Both the position numbers and the translations under genes were made by a program. The notes beneath the pieces were generated by a model. It saw only the letters and a list, made by a program, of their open reading frames with translations, made no database searches and was not told the origin of the DNA. 64,000 bases of DNA from FEN-1297 sp963834015 (GTDB lineage Bacteria; Bacteroidota; Ignavibacteria; Ignavibacteriales; Ignavibacteriaceae): the NCBI GenBank assembly GCA_963834015.1, contig CAWIAG010000004.1, positions 248,001-312,000 of the forward strand. Direction: 5' to 3'. This document shows positions 42,402 to 51,044 of the stretch, piece after piece (the first letter of the stretch is position 1; every line of letters begins with the position of its first letter).

Positions 42402-44576
42402 TTAGATAAGAAATAAAGATAATGCAGATATTATTCCAATTAAGTATCCGGTAGTAAACATACCAAGTATGGGTATAAGTATAAGGCTGGCTGACAGAGA
42501 TCCTACACAGCCCCCGATTAAATCCGCAGAGTAAAGAGACGAAATGGTATCCTGCTGAGCCTTTACATTAAAGAAACTTGCAAATGCAAATATACCGGAA
42601 ACCAGGAACCCTGTACAAAACAGCATTACTGAAGTTCCGGCTAATCCGGCCAGCAAATTTTCGTTTACTGCAAATTCGAAAGAAAAATACAGTAATCCTA
42701 ATAGCAGGATAAGTCCCATGCCTGTATTACGAAATATAGTTTTGCTGATCTGCCTGTGATATAATTTATTTATAAAAGTTGCGCCTAAAGATAACCCCGC
42801 CATAAACGCCGTAAGTAGTAATCCTATGTTTTGAAATAGTACTCCGCTTACGGATTGATAATAAAGAATAGACATCGTCTCAAGCACCATCCCCGTAAAG
42901 CCTGCAATGAATACTAGTAATGTTCCGCTGAAAGAAGTCCGGTATTTTATAAATACCAGAAAGAATATATATAAAGCGATTATAATAATTATGTATGATC
43001 TGCTGCTTTTTATCTTTTCATAAACAGGGCTGGTGTTAAACCAATTTAAATCGGGAAAAAATTTTGCAAGCCATATTGCCGTTGTATATTGGTAACAAAC
43101 CGGCTTAATATCGGAATTTATTTGGGAATTGTTTCCGGATAGAATATTTGCTGTTTGAAAAAATCTGTCGTTTGTATATATGTACTTAATGTACTCGGGA
43201 ATTACATATTTTGTTGAAATTTTTCTGTCGCTGAATCTCCTTGCAAGAACATCGGGATTTTTTTCAAGAACAGAGTTGGATGCGGTAAAAATACAAGTCG
43301 AGCCGGGAAGCGCTATAACATCTTCGAAAACTGATTTAAGGGCGTTATAAATACTCGCGTTCCTGTTTATTAATTGTGGGGTCCATAAATTTTCAGCGGA
43401 TTTTAACCTTACCGCGGCAATTCCACCATCGTTCAAATGTTTATTGCAAAGTTCAAAAAATTCTTTGGTATAGAACCTGTTTGTCTGCCCGGATGATGGC
43501 TCAGGCATACCAACCAAAATTACATCATATTTCCCGCATGATTTTAAATAATTTCTCGGATCGGCTATAATAATGTTTAAGTCTTTTGATTCGAACGATT
43601 TGTTCATTTCTTCCGGCAGGAATTTACGTACGGTACTGATGAGTTTTTCATTTAGCTCTACATAATCAACTTTAAGGGAATCATATTTTAATAATTCGTA
43701 GATAGTTCCTTCTATTCCGCCTCCGATCAAAAGCACCCGCTTGGGATCAGGATGCTGCGTTAAAACCATGTGTACGAATTCTTCTGCAGCGGTGCTTTCG
43801 GTTTCAAAGGAAAGAGCGTCGTTTTCAAATACCGAAATTTGTCCCTGGTAAGATGTAACGGAAACCCTGCTGTAAGGTGTATCGACTGTTTCTGCTAAAT
43901 ATGGGTGGTTCATGCTTGTCATGAAATAATCAAGTGATGAAGAAAAATAAAAAAGCGGTATAAAAAGTAATATTAGAAAAGCTGTTATAAAAGAAAAGTA
44001 TTTTTCCTTCATACTGAGCGAGAAGTACAAAACGGGAATAAATGAAACAAGGCTGCATATAAAAGCCGAATTTAAATTTTGTGTACTCAGCATTACAAGT
44101 ATTGTTGAAGCAAATCCCCCGGCAATTCCGCCGGCGCTTTCCATCGCATAAGCTTTAGCTAAGGAATTTTTCCCCTTTATATAATTTCCGGCAGCGTGCT
44201 GAAACATAATGCCCGGTAATATGCTTATCGGCAGGACGGCAATACACATAACTGTAATTTGCGAAAAAAATTGCAGGTAAGCCCCCGGGACACCCCCAAA
44301 TATTATCCTGGATGAGCGTATGAACAGGATGTCGAATGGTAATAAAAAACCCCATATCAGGAATAAAATTTTTAAAGACTGCGGAGATTTGAAAAAAAAA
44401 TATTTCCCCGTTATTGTTCCTGTTGCAGTTCCAACCAGCCAGATGCCAAGAGCTATAATATAAATTAAATCAATTCCATAAAAAGCTGCATTAAGTTCAC
44501 GAAGAATTATTACCTGTCCGAGTATTGAAATAAAACCGGTTATTAAAAGATAAACCGGTAATCCTTTATTCTTCAT
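42402..44576 (-). CDS. Polytopic membrane protein with spermidine-synthase-like domain
   Basis: A 724-residue fusion of membrane helices with a Rossmann methyltransferase-like fold. Residues 1-215 hold about seven TM helices; residues ~235-440 form a spermidine-synthase-like domain with RVLLIGGGIEGTIYELLKY (SAM/dcSAM loop), VDYVELNEKLISTV, IIADPRNYLKS and YDVILVGMPEPSSGQTNRFY (the gatekeeper region); residues ~510-724 hold about seven more TM helices. It overlaps the Memo-AMMECR1 gene by four bases (ATGA), so it is translationally coupled to that system. Polyamine synthesis is not implied; the residue pattern DP...PEPSSGQ suggests a related but different transfer reaction. Confidence 0.87.
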   Translation of the reverse strand: MKNKGLPVYLLITGFISILGQVIILRELNAAFYGIDLIYIIALGIWLVGTATGTITGKYFFFKSPQSLKILFLIWGFLLPFDILFIRSSRIIFGGVPGAYLQFFSQITVMCIAVLPISILPGIMFQHAAGNYIKGKNSLAKAYAMESAGGIAGGFASTILVMLSTQNLNSAFICSLVSFIPVLYFSLSMKEKYFSFITAFLILLFIPLFYFSSSLDYFMTSMNHPYLAETVDTPYSRVSVTSYQGQISVFENDALSFETESTAAEEFVHMVLTQHPDPKRVLLIGGGIEGTIYELLKYDSLKVDYVELNEKLISTVRKFLPEEMNKSFESKDLNIIIADPRNYLKSCGKYDVILVGMPEPSSGQTNRFYTKEFFELCNKHLNDGGIAAVRLKSAENLWTPQLINRNASIYNALKSVFEDVIALPGSTCIFTASNSVLEKNPDVLARRFSDRKISTKYVIPEYIKYIYTNDRFFQTANILSGNNSQINSDIKPVCYQYTTAIWLAKFFPDLNWFNTSPVYEKIKSSRSYIIIIIALYIFFLVFIKYRTSFSGTLLVFIAGFTGMVLETMSILYYQSVSGVLFQNIGLLLTAFMAGLSLGATFINKLYHRQISKTIFRNTGMGLILLLGLLYFSFEFAVNENLLAGLAGTSVMLFCTGFLVSGIFAFASFFNVKAQQDTISSLYSADLIGGCVGSLSASLILIPILGMFTTGYLIGIISALSLFLI

Positions 44577-46111
44577 TTAAACTCTGATTCATCAAACACT
44601 TCAGCCTGAAAAGTATAAAGCTGTGCCTCTTCCTTCCAATCGCCGGCTTGAAGCCCTGCTTTTTTACAGAGATTATCAAGCAGTTCTTGTTTATTCCAGC
44701 CCATCTCCGTTGCTACTTGTGGTAGAAATACTGCCTGCTTCCCGGATTTCTTTAAAACCACCCCGTCCCTTCCTAAAATTATTTCACCCTCACTCTTAAT
44801 AAGCTTGTATGGTGTTAAAGCTGAAATTTCTATTTCAACTTTCAACAGTTCATTTTCTGAAAGCGGGTTAAACCTCTGATCGTTAAAAGCCGATTGAAGG
44901 GCCATGGAACCGACAACTTCACACAACGGCAAGTCTTCCCTCATATAACCGATGCATCCGCGCAGGTCTTTGTTCTCTCTTAATGTTACAAAAGCGCCGA
45001 TATTCTTTTCTGCGTTTTTGGAAAATCCGCGGGCCAAAGGAACGGTTTCCGATTCCAGGTATTGTTGAATTGTTCTTCTTGCATACGCAAGCAGCAATTT
45101 TTTATCATGGTCGTTTAATTCAAAACTTTTATCCTCTTCCGGCGGAGATGAAAATATATCCTGCTTTTCAGGCTGGTCGTTTATCGAATAAATAACCGAA
45201 CCATATCCCACAACTTTTTGACGGTTGCCTACAATACAATTCCCTGAATTTGCATAACTTACAATTGTACCGCAGTTGGCGCCGGCTTCTTTTGCGGCTG
45301 CCATTGCAGCTATGATCGGGCCTTCACCACACGCGCTTGTAACAAGATTGTTAATCCCTGTTGTAGGCTGCTTTTCTGCAACCAATTCAAATTTTTTGAA
45401 ATCAAGCGTTGCTGCAGCTTCAAGTGTATTTTTATCTACATTGTTGGCATCATCGTATGAGGGATAATGGGAAAGATCGGAACTCGCAACAATAAGCGCA
45501 TTCTTATCTTTAACCAGCTTTGCCAGCACTTTGCCTAATTTTACACACATTCCGTAATCGGGATCCCCAATTACTATTGGTAGTATTTTTATATCCGGGA
45601 ACAAATATTGAATAAACGGTACCTGCACCTCAACCGAATGTTCCTGCTTATGCACCGGTTCATAAAAAACACAGTCATCATCCAGCTTCATTAATTCTTC
45701 GGCAGTCGCAGTATCAATTTTTGAAATTCCAAGCGGAGTTTCAAATCCTGTACCCGGGTAAATAGATACTTTATCAAAGCCCGCCGTCGTGTGATTTGTT
45801 CCGAGTATAACTACGAGGTCATACTTATAATTTCTTGCCTGGTTGTATGAGTCTGCAATAATCTGCCCTGCGTAAATATATCCTGCATGCGGCGCTATTA
45901 AAGCAATTGGTTTCCCTGTGTTTTTTGAAACGGCGTCATTTAAAAAGTATTCGATTGATTTTAATAGCTTTGATGAATCTGCAGGGTAAAATTGTCCTGC
46001 GAATGCAGCTTTACGGATCTTTCCGTCGGAATCTTTTGAGTTGCATTGTATATTTCCGGTTGTACTTAAAACTGTCATAATTAATACCAAATAATAATTT
46101 TTATTAAACAT
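44573..46111 (-). CDS. amrB: AmmeMemoRadiSam proteins B and A fused (Memo-AMMECR1)
   Basis: A 512-residue protein. After a signal-like hydrophobic N-terminus (YYLVLIMTVLSTTGNIQC) comes a Memo domain, residues ~33-310: KAAFAGQFYPADSSKLLKSI, PIALIAPHAGYIYAGQIIA, VVILGTNHTTAG, EHSVEVQVPFIQYLFP and VASSDLSHYPSY, with His residues of the LigB-like metal site. Residues ~335-512 form an AMMECR1 domain with the hallmark LRGCIGYMREDLPL and QSAFNDQRFNPL. The A and B components are usually separate proteins; here they are one chain. The upstream gene is the matching radical SAM enzyme. The biochemical role of the system is not established. Confidence 0.93.
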   Translation of the reverse strand: MFNKNYYLVLIMTVLSTTGNIQCNSKDSDGKIRKAAFAGQFYPADSSKLLKSIEYFLNDAVSKNTGKPIALIAPHAGYIYAGQIIADSYNQARNYKYDLVVILGTNHTTAGFDKVSIYPGTGFETPLGISKIDTATAEELMKLDDDCVFYEPVHKQEHSVEVQVPFIQYLFPDIKILPIVIGDPDYGMCVKLGKVLAKLVKDKNALIVASSDLSHYPSYDDANNVDKNTLEAAATLDFKKFELVAEKQPTTGINNLVTSACGEGPIIAAMAAAKEAGANCGTIVSYANSGNCIVGNRQKVVGYGSVIYSINDQPEKQDIFSSPPEEDKSFELNDHDKKLLLAYARRTIQQYLESETVPLARGFSKNAEKNIGAFVTLRENKDLRGCIGYMREDLPLCEVVGSMALQSAFNDQRFNPLSENELLKVEIEISALTPYKLIKSEGEIILGRDGVVLKKSGKQAVFLPQVATEMGWNKQELLDNLCKKAGLQAGDWKEEAQLYTFQAEVFDESEFK

Positions 46112-46149
46112 AATAAAATAAGGCTTATACTTTAAATTATATTATCAAT

Positions 46150-47403
46150 TTACTGCCATACACCTGCTATTAAATGGTTGCAGTAATTACATCTTCCCCC
46201 TGTCATTTTCTTATCAAGAACAAAAAAATTAGATCTTGTAATTATTTCCTTCCCGCAATTGGGGCAGTAAGTATTATTTCCCGGATGTCCCGGTACATTA
46301 CCTATATAAACATAATGAATGCCTTTCTTCATTGCCGTCTCTCTCGCTTGCTCAAGAGTTGTAACAGGTGTGGAAGGCAGATTGAAAAGCTTGTAATCAG
46401 GATGAAACCTGGTAAAGTGTATGGGTACATCCGGCCCGATTTCACCGGCTATCCAATCGGTTAAATTGTTAAGCATTTTTTCCGAATCATTTAAAGTCGG
46501 TACCACCAGGTTTACTATCTCCAGGTGAACTTTGCTTTTTGAAATTTGTTTAATACTGTTTAACACAGGCGCCAGGTCTGCATTGCAAACATTCCTGTAA
46601 AAATCCTGGCTAAATCCTTTCAGGTCAATTTTAATCGCACTTAAAATATTACACATATCAGTAAGCGGCGCCCTGTTCATAAAACCGCAGCTTACCAGTA
46701 CACACCTTATCTTTTTCTCCGCTGCATATCCGGCTATGTCTAAAAAATATTCTGTAAAAACTGTGGGTTCATTATACGTAAAAGCAATAACAGGTGTATT
46801 CTGCGTAACTGCTAACTCAACTATACTTGCCGGGGTTGTATAACCGGTCGAAAAATCCTCCGGTTTAGACTGTGATATTTGCCAGTTCTGACAAAACTTG
46901 CAGGATAACGGGCAGCCTGCCGTTGCTAATGAATATGCTTCTGATCCCGGCAGGAAATGGTAAAACGGCTTTTTCTCAATCGGATCTGTATGTATTGCAG
47001 CAGGATGTCCGTATACAAGGCTTCTAAGCTCCCCATTAATATTCATTCTTGCCCTGCATTTTCCACGCTCACCGCTTTTTATAAAGCAGCTTTGAGCGCA
47101 TAGTAAACATCTGATTGTTACTTCATTGTGGATATGGGGCCTGGTAATATCCGTTTCCTGTGCCGAATGGCAGTTAGTACAGTCTGTATTTTTTGCCGAA
47201 GTTGATACCCAGTATCTCGCTAAAGGAGCATTTTGAATAATAGCGCCTTCAACTATTGAGTCTAAGAATAATTTTGTTTTATCAGCGGCAATGGATTTAG
47301 TTAAAAATAGGTTTGAAAGTGCAAAGCCCGAACCCCCTAACAGCAAACCGCAATACGCAGCCTTCTTAAAAAATACCCGCCGGGAAAAATTATCGTTGAT
47401 CAT
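46150..47403 (-). CDS. amrS: AmmeMemoRadiSam system radical SAM enzyme
   Basis: A 417-residue radical SAM protein. Cluster cysteines are 164, 168 and 171 (TAGCPLSCKFCQNWQISQ). Ahead of them is the family segment RCLLCAQSCFIKSGERGKC with four further Cys, and KKPFYHFLPGSEAYSLA. Unusual features are a near-perfect Tat motif, SRRVFFKKAAYCG, with a hydrophobic stretch at residues 7-35, and CTNCH at residues 75-79, a c-type haem-binding pattern. The C-terminus has a two-CxxC zinc ribbon (YCPNCG...CNYC). It lies 38 bases upstream of the Memo-AMMECR1 fusion. Substrate unknown; the export signal implies an extracytoplasmic or membrane-anchored site. Confidence 0.93.
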   Translation of the reverse strand: MINDNFSRRVFFKKAAYCGLLLGGSGFALSNLFLTKSIAADKTKLFLDSIVEGAIIQNAPLARYWVSTSAKNTDCTNCHSAQETDITRPHIHNEVTIRCLLCAQSCFIKSGERGKCRARMNINGELRSLVYGHPAAIHTDPIEKKPFYHFLPGSEAYSLATAGCPLSCKFCQNWQISQSKPEDFSTGYTTPASIVELAVTQNTPVIAFTYNEPTVFTEYFLDIAGYAAEKKIRCVLVSCGFMNRAPLTDMCNILSAIKIDLKGFSQDFYRNVCNADLAPVLNSIKQISKSKVHLEIVNLVVPTLNDSEKMLNNLTDWIAGEIGPDVPIHFTRFHPDYKLFNLPSTPVTTLEQARETAMKKGIHYVYIGNVPGHPGNNTYCPNCGKEIITRSNFFVLDKKMTGGRCNYCNHLIAGVWQ

Positions 47404-47717
47404 CTTACCTCGCCCTTTTCATATTATCCGGTAGCCGTGAAAATTCAGCTAATTAAAAACGTCTTCAACTTGTTCTTAAATAATGTAAATACCTGATGTA
47501 GAATAATTATAAATATACCTGTAGATAATATTCTAAATGGGGAACTCTTTGTCAAGTAAAAAAGAAGATGTTAAACTAAAATATTGCACTTAAAGAAACC
47601 ATAGTTCGTTGATATAATTGGTCCCACAATTCCAACCATTCTAAATTCTATATTTTCTTAAAAGTACTAATGCAAAGGAAGGTCTTATAACTTCAATAGA
47701 TATATACTATTTCGGTC
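47404..47717. other. Gene-free spacer upstream of amrS
   Basis: About 310 AT-rich bases between amrS and a small membrane-protein gene. No RNA or terminator is evident. The promoter of the amrS operon should lie here. Confidence 0.5.
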
Positions 47718-47882
47718 CTATAAGTTTTTTCTTTTAAATCCCTTCGATAAAACACCAAGGATTACCAAAGCGCCTGCAAAAATACTCTCGCATACAATAA
47801 AGCTGATAATCTTTGTTAATAGAAGAACCGCTAATGCAATGCTTATTACCATGAAAATATATCCCGCCGTCTTTCCGTTCAT
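47718..47882 (-). CDS. Small membrane protein (54 aa)
   Basis: Reading the minus strand from ATG 47882 gives a 54-residue protein, MNGKTAGYIFMVISIALAVL then LLTKIISFIVCES, ending SKGFKRKNL. It has two closely spaced hydrophobic helices and a basic C-terminus. AAGGA lies seven bases upstream of the ATG, which sets the start. I do not recognise the family. It is followed downstream by amrS with a ~310-base gap, so it may or may not belong to that operon. Confidence 0.62.
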   Translation of the reverse strand: MNGKTAGYIFMVISIALAVLLLTKIISFIVCESIFAGALVILGVLSKGFKRKNL

Positions 47883-48049
47883 TAATTGTCCTTTCTATTT
47901 ATTACTGGTATTATTTATAAATTTTATTATAAAACCTGTCCGCCCCACCTATTTCCGGCTCTTTAGTCCATTTATTTTGCCCAATATAACTTAATTACTA
48001 AATTTCACCTAAATTAATTAAATTTTATTTCACGAACAATCAATAATAT

Positions 48050-48616
48050 ATGGAACAACTTTACGTTAAAACCGCTAAGGAATGGCGGGAGTGGCTGAAA
48101 ATAAACCATGAATTAATAGATGGTGTATGGCTGGTCTTCTATAAAAAAGAATCAGGAAAGCCAACGATCTTTTATTATGATGCTCTGGATGAAGCGCTTT
48201 GCTTTGGATGGATTGACAGTATCATTAAAAAAGTCGATGAAAGTAAATATGTAAGAAAGTTTACAAAAAGAAATGATAACAGCAAATGGTCGGAAATAAA
48301 CAAGAAGCGGATTGAAGTCCTTATAAAAGAAAAAAGGATGACAAAATTTGGCATGCGCAAAATTGATATTGCCAAACAAAACGGCAAATGGTTTGAGTTA
48401 GACAGGCCCGAAATAAGTTATGAACATAAAGATGAATTTGATTCGGCATTACAAAAAAATAAATCAGCCGCAGATTTTTTTAATAAATTAGCCCCTTCTT
48501 TCAAAAAACAATATTTACTCTGGATTTCAGCGGCTAAACAGCCGGCTACAAAGGAAAAGCGCATCAAAGAATCTATATCTCTTTTAGAAAAAGGGCAGAA
48601 GCTGGGATTAAAGTAA
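48050..48616 (+). CDS. YdeI/OmpD-associated family protein
   Basis: A 188-residue soluble protein of the YdeI family. Diagnostic segments are KTAKEWREWLKINHELIDGV, WLVFYKKESGKPTIFYYDAL, DEALCFGWIDSIIKKVDE and KFTKRNDNSKWSEINKKRI, with a C-terminal APSFKKQYLLWISAAKQPAT. The family has been tied to bacteriocin or antimicrobial-peptide tolerance in a few species, but its biochemical function is not known. It is a lone plus-strand gene. Confidence 0.9.
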   Translation: MEQLYVKTAKEWREWLKINHELIDGVWLVFYKKESGKPTIFYYDALDEALCFGWIDSIIKKVDESKYVRKFTKRNDNSKWSEINKKRIEVLIKEKRMTKFGMRKIDIAKQNGKWFELDRPEISYEHKDEFDSALQKNKSAADFFNKLAPSFKKQYLLWISAAKQPATKEKRIKESISLLEKGQKLGLK

Positions 48617-48779
48617 CAGACATCTCCGGAACTTGTCTTTGAAATAATTTTTCTTAGTGATTCTTTGTGGTCTTAGTGTCTTAGTGGTAAAATGTCTTTC
48701 CTAAAAAAACTTAACTACTTAGAACTTCATAAAACTATTCCCTCCTAATAATCCTTTTTCCTTCTTCGATAAAAATATT
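48617..48779. repeat. TTAGTG-type simple repeat tract near the YdeI-like gene
   Basis: Near 48654-48695 a CTTAGTGATTCTTTGTGG-type tract continues as TCTTAGTGTCTTAGTGGT. Similar motifs (changes on CTTAGTGTCTTAGTGGT) are widespread intergenic sequences in environmental Bacteroidota-like genomes. Their role is unknown. This is a recollection, not a search result. Confidence 0.45.
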
Positions 48780-49856
48780 TTATTTAAAGAGATATATGAA
48801 TTCTCCATACCCTTCTTTCTCCAGGTCCTCCTTCGGAATGAACCGGAGCGCTGCTGAATTTAAGCAGTACCTCAGGTGAGTCGGATCGGGACCGTCATCA
48901 AATACGTGGCCCAAGTGGGAATCGGCTATCTTGCTTCTGACTTCTACCCTTACCATGCCGAATGAATTATCCGTTTTCTTCTCTATGTATCTTGTATCGA
49001 TGGGCTTTGTAAAGCTTGGCCACCCGGTACCGGAATCAAATTTGTCTGTTGAACTGAACAATGGTTCGCCGGATACTATATCTACATAAATACCTGCACG
49101 GTGATTGTTCCAGTATTCATTATCGAATGCTCTCTCCGTACCGTTATTTTGTGTTACCTCGTACTGTAAAGGGGTTAATTCCTTTTTCATTTTATCCTCC
49201 GATTGCTTAATATACTTATTAACGTTTTCATCTCCCCAGATACTCATAATAAAATTATCCCTCCCAGATCCTTCGCGGTAACTGTAATATCTTGAAGGAT
49301 CTTTCTTGTAAAAATGCTGATGATACTCTTCAGCAGGGAAGAACGAGGTGAATTTTTTTATTTCAGTTGCTATGGGTTTGTTAAATATTCCCGATCTGTT
49401 AAGCCTTGCTTTTGATGCTTCCGCAATTTCTTTCTGGGTGTCGTCCCTGTAAAAAATATAAGATTTATATTGTGAGCCCCGGTCATAGAATGAACCGCCG
49501 GTGTCTGTAGGGTCAAATTGTTTCCAGAATACATCAACTAATTCGGAATAACTTACTATCCTCGGGTCATAAATAACTTGTACTGATTCTGCATGACCTG
49601 TACTGCCGGAAGATACCTCTGCATAATTAGGGTTATTAACATAGCCGCCTGCATATCCGGATATAACTTTTATTGTACCCCTGATTTTTTCAAATGGAGC
49701 ATCTATACACCAGAAACACCCTCCGGCAAATGTTGCCGTATCATAATCAGTATAGCCTAAAACAGATGACATATAAATATTTTCAGTTATTCTTGAATTT
49801 ATACAACCTAATAATAAGACCGTTGCCGGTATTAATATTTTAATTATTTTTTTCAT
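48780..49856 (-). CDS. msrAB: Exported bifunctional methionine sulfoxide reductase A/B
   Basis: A lipoprotein-type MsrA-MsrB fusion. I set the start at ATG 49856, giving MKKIIKILIPATVLLLGC with lipobox LLLGC; an upstream GTG at 49895 would add 13 residues. The MsrA part has TFAGGCFWCIDAPFEKI with the nucleophilic Cys, SSGSTGHAESVQVIYDP and FFPAEEYHQHFYKK. The MsrB part has FDSGTGWPSFTKPID and HLRYCLNSAALRF with its catalytic Cys, and no zinc CxxC pairs. Together they reduce both S- and R-methionine sulfoxide in envelope proteins. It follows a paralogue directly. Confidence 0.94.
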   Translation of the reverse strand: MKKIIKILIPATVLLLGCINSRITENIYMSSVLGYTDYDTATFAGGCFWCIDAPFEKIRGTIKVISGYAGGYVNNPNYAEVSSGSTGHAESVQVIYDPRIVSYSELVDVFWKQFDPTDTGGSFYDRGSQYKSYIFYRDDTQKEIAEASKARLNRSGIFNKPIATEIKKFTSFFPAEEYHQHFYKKDPSRYYSYREGSGRDNFIMSIWGDENVNKYIKQSEDKMKKELTPLQYEVTQNNGTERAFDNEYWNNHRAGIYVDIVSGEPLFSSTDKFDSGTGWPSFTKPIDTRYIEKKTDNSFGMVRVEVRSKIADSHLGHVFDDGPDPTHLRYCLNSAALRFIPKEDLEKEGYGEFIYLFK

Positions 49857-49869
49857 TGTTATATTTCTT

Positions 49870-50946
49870 TTAGTTAAAGAGATATAAAAATTCACTATAT
49901 CCTTCTTTGGCCATATCTTCTTTTGGAATAAACTTAAGCGCTGCTGAATTCATGCAATATCTTAAATGTGTTGGTGCAGGCCCGTCATCAAAAACATGGC
50001 CCAAATGTGAATCCGCAATTTTACTGCTTACCTGTATCCTGATCATACCGTAAGAGCTATCAATATTTTTTACTATATACCTTGTATCGATAGGCTTTGT
50101 AAAGCTCGGCCAGCCCGTTCCCGAGTCAAATTTATCTGTGGAACTGTACAGCGGTTCACCGGAAACTATATCAACATAAATTCCTTCGCGGTGATTATCC
50201 CAGTATTCATTATTAAAAGCCCTTTCTGTCCCGTTCTTCTGTGTTACATCATATTGAAGCGGCGTTAGCTGCATTTTCAATTTATCATCTGCTTTCTTTA
50301 TGTACTTATTTACACCTTCGTCTCCCCAAATTGCCATAATAAAATTGTCCCTTCCGGATCCTGCACGGTAGCTGTAATATCTCGAAGGGTTTTGTTTGTA
50401 AAAATGCTGCTGATCGGGCCCGGCAGAAATGAATACTGTAAACTTTTTAATCTCCGTTGCGATGGGATTCTTAAATATCCCTGATTTATCAAGTCTCGCT
50501 TTGGATGCTTCGGCAATTTCCTTTTGACTATCGTTTCTATAAAAAATATAAGATTTATATTCTGACCCGCGGTCATAAAAAGAACCGCCGTCATCAGTCG
50601 GGTTAAATTGTTTCCAGTAAACATCAACCAGTTCGGAATAACTAATAATTCTTGGGTCATAAATAACCTGTATCGATTCTGCATATCCGGTATTTCCGGA
50701 ATGTATCTGATCAAAAGTCGGGTTATTAACAATCCCGCCTGAATAACCCGAAATAACCTCTTTTATACCGCTTAATTTCTCAAAAGGTGCATCCATACAC
50801 CAGTAGCATCCTCCCGCAAATGTTGCGGTGTCATAAATTGCATTATCCAAATTAACAGCCGCTGCCTGCTTTTCTTTAGTACCGGAATTTGAACATCCGA
50901 ACGTCAGTAAAGTAGTTATCAACAAAATCAAAAAATTAAATTTCAT
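49870..50946 (-). CDS. msrAB: Exported bifunctional methionine sulfoxide reductase A/B, paralogue
   Basis: A second MsrA-MsrB fusion, highly similar to the downstream copy. It starts at ATG 50946 with MKFNFLILLITTLLTFGC (lipobox TFGC); an earlier frame start at 51006 adds 20 residues. Cysteines in GGCYWCMDAPFEKL (MsrA) and RYCMNSAALKF (MsrB) are retained. The MsrA loop AEEYHQHF of its partner is AGPDQQHF here, and GHAE is GYAE, so the active-site surroundings have changed. Both copies are 13 bases apart, a recent tandem duplication with divergence. Confidence 0.93.
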   Translation of the reverse strand: MKFNFLILLITTLLTFGCSNSGTKEKQAAAVNLDNAIYDTATFAGGCYWCMDAPFEKLSGIKEVISGYSGGIVNNPTFDQIHSGNTGYAESIQVIYDPRIISYSELVDVYWKQFNPTDDGGSFYDRGSEYKSYIFYRNDSQKEIAEASKARLDKSGIFKNPIATEIKKFTVFISAGPDQQHFYKQNPSRYYSYRAGSGRDNFIMAIWGDEGVNKYIKKADDKLKMQLTPLQYDVTQKNGTERAFNNEYWDNHREGIYVDIVSGEPLYSSTDKFDSGTGWPSFTKPIDTRYIVKNIDSSYGMIRIQVSSKIADSHLGHVFDDGPAPTHLRYCMNSAALKFIPKEDMAKEGYSEFLYLFN

Positions 50947-51044
50947 TTTAGTCTCTTTCAAAATCTTAAAATTATAATTAATTAACTGTCCTAATCTATA
51001 GTTCATACTTCACGAAAAAATCACGAAAGAATAAAAAGAGTTTA

